A DNA stretch of 64,000 nucleotides, taken from the NCBI GenBank assembly GCA_963756115.1, contig CAVWMN010000002.1:1-64000 (forward strand). The letters are read 5' to 3'. The stretch comes from JTS-RE37 sp963756115. GTDB lineage: Bacteria; Bacteroidota; Bacteroidia; Flavobacteriales; Flavobacteriaceae. A program made the translations under genes and the position numbers. Below, piece after piece: positions 54,500-62,173 of the stretch (position 1 is its first letter; each line of letters begins with the position of its first letter). The notes under the pieces were generated by a model that saw only the letters and a list, made by a program, of their open reading frames with translations, was not told the DNA's origin and searched no databases.

Positions 54500-55606
54500 T
54501 CACAGCATAACTTTCCGGCCGCTTTTTACCGCCTCGAAAATAGCATCAATGATTTTAAGGTCTTTCAGTCCTTCCTCCCCATCGACCGGCACTAATGGCA
54601 CATCACCATCCAGAATAATACCGGCCATTTTATCCATCTGCAGGGTCTGGTGGGTTACAATCGGTTCGGTCAATTCACCGAGGTGCGTCCTTCCCTTTAT
54701 GGGTCCGTAACCGGTTGAAGGCTGCATTTCAGCAAATCCCTTTTCCCCGTTGAGGAAGAACCGGTCCAGGTTGTTCATGGAATAGGTCGAAAGACAGGAA
54801 GCAACGGCCCCGCCCGGGAATCCCATCTGGAACTGTATCGTTTCGTCTATCCCCTCCTTGAATTTTACAGGGTCTGTTTTGGTTTCCTGCGCAGTTACCC
54901 AAGTAGGTTCCTCCCCGATCATATACCGGGCCCCATTGATGGAATAAATACCAATATCCATCATGGCTCCGCCCCCGGACAATTTCTTATTGAGCCGCCA
55001 TTGACTGGGATCGCCAATCACAAAGCCGGACTGCCCCTGAAAAAATAACGGTTTTCCAAATTCACCCGCTTTTCTCATCTGGATCACTTTTACCGTATTC
55101 GGTTCAAAGTGCATGCGGTATCCTACCAGCAGCTGTACGTTGGCTGCGTGGCAGGCAGCCACCATCTCTTCACCCTCTTTTGCATTGATTGCCATCGGTT
55201 TTTCACAGATAACGTGCTTCCCGGCCTTAGCCACACGAATGGCCTGCTCCTTATGGAGGCCGTTCGGGGTTATAATATAGACTGCGTCGATATTGGTATT
55301 GTCCCGGATAGCATCAAAGTCATTGTAATCATAACAATTTTCTTTTGGGATGTTGTATTTCGCCTGCCATTCGGTCACTTTGGAAGGCGTTCCACTGATC
55401 ACGCCAACCAGTTTTGCCCGTTTGCTGGTCTTCATTGCTTCGGCAACCCTGGTTCCATAGCTGCCCAGGCCCATGATCGCAACCCGGAGAATTGGCCCTT
55501 CCGCAGCAGCGCCTGTTCCGGCAAAGAGGCTTGTGGGATATTGTAAAACAGGTATACTGATAGCGGACACTGCTACGCTCTGTATAAATTTGCGACGTGA
55601 ATTCAT
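54500..55606 (-). CDS. Tat-exported Gfo/Idh/MocA oxidoreductase
   Basis: 368 residues. Twin-arginine signal MNSRRKFIQSVAVSAISIP. The Rossmann domain shows MGLGSYGTRVAEAM (about 45), CEKPMAINAKEGEEM (EKP near 131) and a substrate domain with GGGAMMDIGIYSINGARYM (about 212), matching glucose-fructose oxidoreductase relatives. It could oxidise or reduce sugars with a bound NAD(P). First gene of the minus-strand run to 49081 and divergent from the SMP-30 gene, 280 bp away. Confidence 0.9.
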   Translation of the reverse strand: MNSRRKFIQSVAVSAISIPVLQYPTSLFAGTGAAAEGPILRVAIMGLGSYGTRVAEAMKTSKRAKLVGVISGTPSKVTEWQAKYNIPKENCYDYNDFDAIRDNTNIDAVYIITPNGLHKEQAIRVAKAGKHVICEKPMAINAKEGEEMVAACHAANVQLLVGYRMHFEPNTVKVIQMRKAGEFGKPLFFQGQSGFVIGDPSQWRLNKKLSGGGAMMDIGIYSINGARYMIGEEPTWVTAQETKTDPVKFKEGIDETIQFQMGFPGGAVASCLSTYSMNNLDRFFLNGEKGFAEMQPSTGYGPIKGRTHLGELTEPIVTHQTLQMDKMAGIILDGDVPLVPVDGEEGLKDLKIIDAIFEAVKSGRKVML

Positions 55607-55653
55607 GATTTTATAAATTTAATTAAACGGTATGACCAAAATCGGCTGTAAAT

Positions 55654-55684
55654 TAAAAATACGGTTTATCGGAATTGAAAACAA
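55654..55684 (-). promoter_or_regulatory. Candidate promoter of the minus-strand catabolic run
   Basis: On the minus strand a TTG (55682-55684) and TATTTTTA (55654-55661) are 20 bp apart, near the Bacteroidota consensus and 48 bp before the oxidoreductase start codon. Confidence 0.3.
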
Positions 55685-55886
55685 TTTAAAAACATAATTG
55701 GCAGTGTTCATGGGTTCTGTCTGAGCCCGCTCCGGTATGGTATCATTTCCTAAACGGGTTATTCTAAATTCCACCCTCTTGCGGGCTAACGCCAAGGATG
55801 GGTAGCCGGGATGCTATATTTTAGTTACATTTAATCCATTGTAAATAGTAAGAGCAGTGAGTCTAACATCTTTAATCTAATTTGAA

Positions 55887-56792
55887 ATGAGAACCCAAAC
55901 CATTTGTTTGCTGTTACTGGCCACCACCTGCGGGATGTGGCCTGCATCCTGCCAGTCCGGAGCCGGAGACATCATTGAAAATGGTGCCACATTGACGCTG
56001 GTATCAGCCGGATACGAATTTACGGAAGGCCCCGCTGCCGATAGGGATGGGAATGTATTTTTTACCGATCAGCCCAATAATCGTATCCTGAAATGGGACG
56101 CAGGGAGTGGCCAGGTCAGTACGTATATCCAGCCTGCCGGGCGTGCTAACGGCCTCTTTATTGATCGCAACGGGGATCTCCTGGCGGCGGCCGATGAAAA
56201 GTTCGAACTCTGGCGGATCGATAGTTCTAAAAAAATAACGGTCCTTCTGGGATCTTACGAAGGGAAAAAACTTAATGGCCCAAACGACCTTTGGATTGCT
56301 CCCGGGGGAGGAATCTATTTTACAGATCCTTATTATCAAAGGCCGTATTGGCAAAGAACAAAAGGTGAACTTGAAAAGCAGCAGGTCTATTTTTTAAGAC
56401 CCGAATCCGGCGAAGTGCGTGCGGTAGCGGAAGATCTAGTTCAGCCCAATGGAATCATAGGTACCCCTGATGGTAAAACTCTGTATGTAGCTGATATTGG
56501 TGACGGCAAGACGTATTCCTATGCTATAGCAGATGATGGCAGCCTGGGCCGGAAAACGCTCTTTTGTGAAATGGGATCCGATGGGATGACCCTCGATAAC
56601 CAGGGAAACCTCTACCTGACGGGGGACGGGGTTACTGTATTTAGCAGCACGGGTAAAAAGATCCTTCATATACCGGTTCCCCAGAAATGGACAGCCAATG
56701 TAACGTTTGGAGGTAAAGAGAGGAATATCTTATTCATAACTGCAATGGATTCGGTTTACACCCTGGATATGAATGTGCAGGGGGCGCAATAA
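55887..56792 (+). CDS. Exported SMP-30/gluconolactonase-like lactonase
   Basis: 301 residues with a signal peptide ending MWPASC (lipobox-like, Cys about 22). Six-bladed propeller with divalent-metal ligands Glu in FTEGPAADRDG (about 46), Asn in LNGPNDLW (about 134) and Asp in LYVADIGDG (about 198). Hydrolyses sugar lactones to aldonic acids, the next step after a sugar dehydrogenase. Divergent from the MocA gene and followed after 102 bp by the molybdenum hydroxylase genes. Confidence 0.9.
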   Translation: MRTQTICLLLLATTCGMWPASCQSGAGDIIENGATLTLVSAGYEFTEGPAADRDGNVFFTDQPNNRILKWDAGSGQVSTYIQPAGRANGLFIDRNGDLLAAADEKFELWRIDSSKKITVLLGSYEGKKLNGPNDLWIAPGGGIYFTDPYYQRPYWQRTKGELEKQQVYFLRPESGEVRAVAEDLVQPNGIIGTPDGKTLYVADIGDGKTYSYAIADDGSLGRKTLFCEMGSDGMTLDNQGNLYLTGDGVTVFSSTGKKILHIPVPQKWTANVTFGGKERNILFITAMDSVYTLDMNVQGAQ

Positions 56793-56894
56793 GCCCATGT
56801 CTGTCATGCGGTTTGATCCCGGGCAGGGGTCGGTTGTAATTTGTCTGTATGCTGAATTTTCCGTAGCTTAATAGGATTCTAAACAGCACTTCTG

Positions 56895-57368
56895 ATGGCT
56901 TCCTATAACCTCACTATCAATACGAAACCTTACACTGTAGAAACAACGGAGGGTACGGCCCTATTGTGGGTTCTCAGGGAACACCTGGGCCTTACCGGTA
57001 CCAAATACGGATGTGGGATTGCCCAATGCGGCGCGTGTACGATCCATATAGACGGAAATCCTTCAAAAGCATGTATGATAGCCATAGAAACTTTACAGGA
57101 AACGCAAAAGATCACGACCATTGAAGGCTTGTCAGAAGAAGGAGACCACCCGTTGCAACAAGCCTGGGTGGCAGCTCAAGCCCCCCAATGCGGATACTGC
57201 CAATCCGGTCAGATCATGCAGGCAGCAGCGCTTCTGAAGGCCAACCCGAATCCGGATGTGGCGGAGATCAAAGATTATATGAATGGCAATTTATGCCGTT
57301 GTGGCACGTATCTGCGGATCGTAAAGGCCATACAGCTGGCATCTGAAAGCAACCTTGCCGTACGCTAG
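56895..57368 (+). CDS. (2Fe-2S) subunit of molybdenum hydroxylase (IorA-like)
   Basis: 157 residues. Two iron-sulfur clusters: plant-type ferredoxin ligands CGIAQCGAC...C (about 40-60) and the helical C-terminal cluster with CGYCQSGQ (about 101) and NLCRCGTY (about 136). The length and order match the small subunit of isoquinoline 1-oxidoreductase-type aldehyde dehydrogenases. It transfers electrons from the Mo subunit to cytochromes. No own signal; exported pairs of this class travel with the Tat signal of the large subunit. Confidence 0.94.
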   Translation: MASYNLTINTKPYTVETTEGTALLWVLREHLGLTGTKYGCGIAQCGACTIHIDGNPSKACMIAIETLQETQKITTIEGLSEEGDHPLQQAWVAAQAPQCGYCQSGQIMQAAALLKANPNPDVAEIKDYMNGNLCRCGTYLRIVKAIQLASESNLAVR

Positions 57369-57435
57369 CCCTTTAATTGGCCAAAATGAGTTAACATCCC
57401 ATTAATACAAATACCCGGAACATAAATTGCAGCCT

Positions 57436-59613
57436 ATGAAACCTATCGATCACCCTATAAACCGAAGGAAATTCCTGAAAACTTCCGGTAGTGTAGCCCT
57501 TTTGATTGGTGTTTCGGGCATTATACCCCAACTGATTTCCTGCACAGAAGAAAAGGACTTTCAGGGGTATTTGAAAAAACACAAAATTACTTCCTGGGTC
57601 CGGATCTCCAGTGACGGGCAGCTAACAGTCTATAACCCCGCCGCCGAAATGGGACAGGGCTCCATGACCTCCCTCCCGGCTATTTTCGCTGAAGAGATGG
57701 ATGCGGACTGGAACCTCGTCAATGTTGAATTTTCACCTCAGGAATCCGCTATATATGGCTCGGATGGCTGGGGGCCCAACGGGAAAGTAATGCTTTCTGC
57801 GGGAAGCAGGGTAACGAGTGGTTATTATCCCGTGATGAGACAAGCCGGAGCCCAGGCGCGGTACATCCTGATGTTCAGCGCATCCCGGCTTTGGGAAGTG
57901 CCCCTGGAAGCGATTACCACCAGGCCCGGAATTGTCCTATATGCAGAAGGGAATAAGGAAATAGGGTTCGGTGATTTAATCCCGTACCTGGTAATTCCGG
58001 ATACCCTCCCTGTGTTCCGTCAAAGTGAATTAAAAGATCCGGCGGATTACCGCCTGGTCGGCAAAGACCTGGATCGGACCGATATCCCTGCCAAGACCAA
58101 TGGCAGTGCACAATTTGCAATTGATGTGCGTTTACCTGGTATGCTATATGGGGTACTCGAACGGGGCGCTGTTCACGGTGCCCGGCCAACGCTGGAGAAC
58201 GAATCCGATATTCTGGCTATGGCGGGCGTTCAAAAAATTGTACCGTTTGATTATGCCGTTGGTATTATTGCAACCACGCTGGAGCAGGCGCTGGCAGCCA
58301 AGAATAATTTGAAGATCTCCTGGAGTGATGCCAAAGCAAGTGAGTTTAATACAACGGACGTCTTCGAGAAATATCAAAAAATTGCCGACAAGCCAGAAGG
58401 GGGGCAAATCCTTGTGGAAAAAGGCAATTTTAAAGAAAGCCTGCAGACAGCAGCTAAAACCTACCGCATCGATTTTAAAAATGATTATGTCTACCACGCA
58501 CAAATGGAACCACTCAATGCGGTCATTCAGTTGGCAGAAGACGGACAAAATGCCGAAGTGTGGGTAGGTAGCCAGCAGGGTTTCGATTCTAAACTAGGCA
58601 TTCCCCAGGCCCTGGGGCTGGAACCCGATAAAGTCAGGATTAAACTGCAATACCTGGGCGGAGGCTTCGGCAGGCGGAGTATGACCGATTTTACCACAGA
58701 ATGCGCCTTACTGGCCAAACAGGTGCCTGGAAGGCCCCTGAAATTGATCTGGACCCGTGAGGATGACCTGCGGTATGGAGCGTTTCGCCCGCTGACCCTC
58801 CAGCGGATTACAGCCGCTACAGACAGGCTCGGGGCGATTACAGGATTCTCGCACCTTGTTGTGGGGGATGGCGGAAATCTCGTTGCCAGTGGCATACGGA
58901 ATGAATTTTATAAGATCCCCAACCAGTTTGCCGAATGGCGGGAGGTGTCTGAAGGCATCCGGTTAAAGCACTGGCGGGCTGTAGGCCACGGACCCAATAA
59001 ATTCGCCATTGAATGTATGATCGATGAAATTGCACTGGACCAGGGAAAGGATCCGGTGGATTTAAGAAGGGAATTAATGCAGGAATCCCCCAGGGCACTC
59101 GCTACGCTGGAAAAAACTGTTGCTATGGCTGATGCCCACGGTCCTGTTCCCGATGGCCACGCCCGGGGTATGGCATTCCTGGAACGCAGCGGCACATTGA
59201 GTACCGGGATCTGTGAAATATCCGTAGACCAGGCAAGCGGGAAAATCCGTGTCCACCATTTCTGGTGCGCGGTTGATGCCGGGATTGTCATCCAGCCCGA
59301 TAATGTAAAAGCACAAATGGAAGGCGGGATCCTTATGGGGATCAGCAGTGCCCTCACTGAGCAGCTAACCATTGAAAATGGAGCGGTACAGCAATCAAAT
59401 TTTCATGATTACCAGATCCTCCGCATGCAGGACATTCCGGAAAGTGTGGAAGTTTCCCTGCTGGATTCCAGGGAATTGCCGCAGGGAGTAGGTGAATCCG
59501 GGACCCCGTTGGTGGCCTGTGCCATCGCCAATGCCTTTGCAAAATTAACGGGTAAGCGGTTGAGGCACCTGCCATTTACAGCGGACAGGGTTTCAGCGGT
59601 TTTACAGGCATAA
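57436..59613 (+). CDS. Molybdopterin subunit of molybdenum hydroxylase (IorB-like), Tat-exported
   Basis: 725 residues from ATG 57436. Twin-arginine signal INRRKFLKTSGSVALLIG. Molybdopterin-binding segments include GGGFGRRSMTDF (about 410) and MGQGSM (about 75), with the catalytic Glu in GVGESGTPLV near 694. Together with the 2Fe-2S subunit it hydroxylates aldehydes or N-heterocycles; here an aldehyde from sugar-acid cleavage is a possible substrate. No molybdenum-cofactor chaperone gene is adjacent. Confidence 0.93.
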   Translation: MKPIDHPINRRKFLKTSGSVALLIGVSGIIPQLISCTEEKDFQGYLKKHKITSWVRISSDGQLTVYNPAAEMGQGSMTSLPAIFAEEMDADWNLVNVEFSPQESAIYGSDGWGPNGKVMLSAGSRVTSGYYPVMRQAGAQARYILMFSASRLWEVPLEAITTRPGIVLYAEGNKEIGFGDLIPYLVIPDTLPVFRQSELKDPADYRLVGKDLDRTDIPAKTNGSAQFAIDVRLPGMLYGVLERGAVHGARPTLENESDILAMAGVQKIVPFDYAVGIIATTLEQALAAKNNLKISWSDAKASEFNTTDVFEKYQKIADKPEGGQILVEKGNFKESLQTAAKTYRIDFKNDYVYHAQMEPLNAVIQLAEDGQNAEVWVGSQQGFDSKLGIPQALGLEPDKVRIKLQYLGGGFGRRSMTDFTTECALLAKQVPGRPLKLIWTREDDLRYGAFRPLTLQRITAATDRLGAITGFSHLVVGDGGNLVASGIRNEFYKIPNQFAEWREVSEGIRLKHWRAVGHGPNKFAIECMIDEIALDQGKDPVDLRRELMQESPRALATLEKTVAMADAHGPVPDGHARGMAFLERSGTLSTGICEISVDQASGKIRVHHFWCAVDAGIVIQPDNVKAQMEGGILMGISSALTEQLTIENGAVQQSNFHDYQILRMQDIPESVEVSLLDSRELPQGVGESGTPLVACAIANAFAKLTGKRLRHLPFTADRVSAVLQA

Positions 59614-59636
59614 TCCTGTGGGACAGACCAAAAAAA

Positions 59637-60224
59637 CTATTCCACACCGCCGGACCTGAGCGTAACATTGCGGAATTTTACCGTACCATGCTCTGCAGCC
59701 TGCAAGGCAATATACCCTTCTGTAAGATCCGTATTTTCGAGGTCGGACATCAGGATTCCATTTATCCACGTTTCAATCCTGTTGTGGCTGCAAACAATCT
59801 TATACGTGTTCCACTGGTCCAGGGTTGCCACATTCGCCAGTGGGGAAGCCCGGGTTACGATTGCGCCTGTTCTCGATTTTTGATCCGGGTGAAGGTCCCA
59901 GATATTCATCTCGTAGCAATCAATATTGGAAAGCCCCTTGTCACTGCATCGCACAAAGACCCCCGAATTGATGGTGCTATCCGGGAAAAATTCCAGCTCC
60001 AGTTTAAAATCGCGGTATCGGTCATTCGTCATCACAAATCCGGAACCGCCGGTAACAGTACCTGTTAGTTCGTTTCCTTCAAAGGACCATTCCGCTTCAC
60101 CTTCCTGGAACCATTCCCCGGAACCCTCTTCAAAAAGGGAAATGACCGATTCCTGACTGTCCTGGCACCCGGGCAGGATTGCTGTTAACAGAAAAAAAAG
60201 ATAACTGTAAGTAGCGGGATTCAT
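59637..60224 (-). CDS. DUF1080 lipoprotein (3-keto-glycoside hydrolase-like), shorter member
   Basis: From ATG 60224, 195 residues with lipobox (ILPGC, Cys about 19); an ATG at 60284 would add a poorer N-terminus. One DUF1080 domain: DFKLELEFFPDSTINSGVFV, CYEMNIWD and KIVCSHNRIETWINGI, EGYIALQAAEHGTVKFRNV. It is convergent with the molybdenum hydroxylase gene (23 bp gap). It may hydrolyse 3-keto-glycosides; the substrate is unknown. Confidence 0.88.
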   Translation of the reverse strand: MNPATYSYLFFLLTAILPGCQDSQESVISLFEEGSGEWFQEGEAEWSFEGNELTGTVTGGSGFVMTNDRYRDFKLELEFFPDSTINSGVFVRCSDKGLSNIDCYEMNIWDLHPDQKSRTGAIVTRASPLANVATLDQWNTYKIVCSHNRIETWINGILMSDLENTDLTEGYIALQAAEHGTVKFRNVTLRSGGVE

Positions 60225-60384
60225 ACCAGCTGTTTTTGTCACTAAAGATAACGGAAAAGTAATAGCCTGAACACGGGCAGTCATTCCACTACGTCTTTTC
60301 TGCCACTTAAATTTGTATTTTTATAGAACCCCCGTTGGGGTCCTGGAGGATTCATATTAATCTCAAACACTGAAATACCAATCC

Positions 60385-61149
60385 ATGTGCTATGATATTA
60401 AAGCCAATCTGGAAGCACAGCTGCAAAGGGCAAAACGATATGGTGATCGTAATGCCATCCTGGAAATTGAGGAAAAATTAATTCCATTTACCGACCTGCC
60501 CCTTTACCATGCTTCCGGTTTCAGCCATCCCAGGTTACTGATCTATACGGATGAATCCCCTGAATTACCTGTAGTTTCCACCTGGGGGTTGGTACCTCCG
60601 TGGATCAAGGACTCAGCACAATTGAAAAAATTTTGGAACAATACCCTGAATGCGAGGTGCGAGACTATTTTTGAGAAACCCGCCTTCCGGAATGCCGCCA
60701 AAAACAACAGGTGCCTGGTATATGTCAATGGCTTTTATGAACACCACCACTTCAAGGGGCAGACATTCCCCTATTTTATCCATCTGAAAACCGGGGAACC
60801 GATGGCCCTTGCCGGATTATGGAGTGAGTGGGTTGACCGGGAAACAGGAGAACTATGGAATACCTTTTCCATAGTTACCACGGAGGGGAATCCCATGATG
60901 GCCAAAATCCACAACAACCCGAAACTTGCCGGGCCCAGGATGCCATTGATAATGCCGGAAGAGTTGGCAGACCGGTGGTTAAAACCAATTGAAGACGAGG
61001 TGGATATAGCCGGGATCCGCGAATTGATGCAATCTTACCCGGAAGAATCCCTGGAAGCCTATACCGTGCACCGGTTACGGGGAAAGGAATATATCGGGAA
61101 TGTAGCGGAAATCAGTGAAGCAGTCACCTATGCGGAATTGGAGGAATGA
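60385..61149 (+). CDS. SOS response-associated peptidase / HMCES (YedK) protein
   Basis: 254 residues. Cys2 is exposed after Met removal (MCYDIKAN), the residue that forms a thiazolidine crosslink with abasic sites in single-stranded DNA. The Asn-Arg-Glu set in NTLNARCETIFEKPAFR (about 92-107), YVNGFYEH and the His in HNN...GPRMPLIM (about 177) complete the SRAP domain. Shields abasic sites from breakage. Monocistronic by layout; about 90 bp precede the next gene. Confidence 0.94.
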   Translation: MCYDIKANLEAQLQRAKRYGDRNAILEIEEKLIPFTDLPLYHASGFSHPRLLIYTDESPELPVVSTWGLVPPWIKDSAQLKKFWNNTLNARCETIFEKPAFRNAAKNNRCLVYVNGFYEHHHFKGQTFPYFIHLKTGEPMALAGLWSEWVDRETGELWNTFSIVTTEGNPMMAKIHNNPKLAGPRMPLIMPEELADRWLKPIEDEVDIAGIRELMQSYPEESLEAYTVHRLRGKEYIGNVAEISEAVTYAELEE

Positions 61150-61239
61150 CCGCTCCAGGATCCTTGTGCGCATAAGTAGGGGCTACCCTGATAACCAGAA
61201 CCGAACGGATCAGTATTGAACTAATTTAAATGTAAGCGT

Positions 61240-62156
61240 ATGTTTTATCAGCCAGCTATTTGCTTCCCGCTGCTTGTGATGTTGCTCCTCACCAAACCTC
61301 ATCCCGATATGACATCCGCTGCGCCTGGTGTCCCGGTGGCAGCCGGATTATGGTATGCGGAATCAAATACTCCCGTTTCCCAAACTTTTGAAACCATTAT
61401 CGCCAGCCTGGAAGAGAATACACAGATTGGCATTGTTGCGCGCATAGACCATGCCGCCAATGCCCGTAAGGTGGGGTTATCGCTGCGCGAAACACATGTA
61501 GTACTTTTTGGCAACCCAAATTTGGGTACGCCTTTAATGCAGGAAAACCAACTGGCCGGGCTCGATCTGCCACAAAAGATTGCAGTATATCAAAGCGATA
61601 CCGGGAAGAATTATGTGGTCTACAATTCGGCAGACTACCTTGCCGCCCGGTATGGTTTAAAGGCTGAGACTTTACCGCAGATCGCGGCTGCCCTGGAAAA
61701 AATCACTATAAAAGCCAGTGGGAATGGCGTTCAGAATTCTGAAGAGCATTTACCGGGACGCCAGGAAGGCATTGTCACCCTTACAAGTTCCAGGAATTAT
61801 AAGGAGACCCTTGCTGCTTTGGAAAATGCCATCCAGTCCAATCCAAAAGTGAGTATAATGGCACAGCTCGACCACCGGGTAAATGCCCGGAAAGCAGGTT
61901 TGGAATTAAATCCGACTTACCTGCTGGTCTTTGGAAACCCGGCCGCTGGAACCCCGCTGATGCAATCTGTGCATTCAACGCAATAGACCTTCCCCAGAAA
62001 ATGCTGGTTTGGGCAGATGCGGACGGGGAGGTATTCGTTTCCTACAATGCACCGGCTTACCTGGCGCAACGACACCATATTCCCGACAGTGTGGCAGCTA
62101 TCAAAAAAATGGAGGTTGCATTACACGAACTTGCCATAGTAGCGACCGGGCAGTAA
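61240..62156 (+). pseudogene. Tandem DUF302 secreted protein with a frameshift in the second domain
   Basis: Frame one codes for 248 residues: signal peptide, first DUF302 domain (about 40-150, with VFGNPNLGTPLMQ and LDLPQKIAVYQ) and the first half of a second (VFGNPAAGTPLMQ), then stops at 61986. Frame two continues the second domain with AIDLPQKMLVWADADG and ends at 62156. Between LMQ and DLPQ there are 20 bases where the first domain has 21, so one base is missing. Either a recent inactivation or a sequencing error. DUF302 domains have no established function. Confidence 0.82.
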
Positions 62157-62173
62157 CCCCGAAGATTGGGAGA

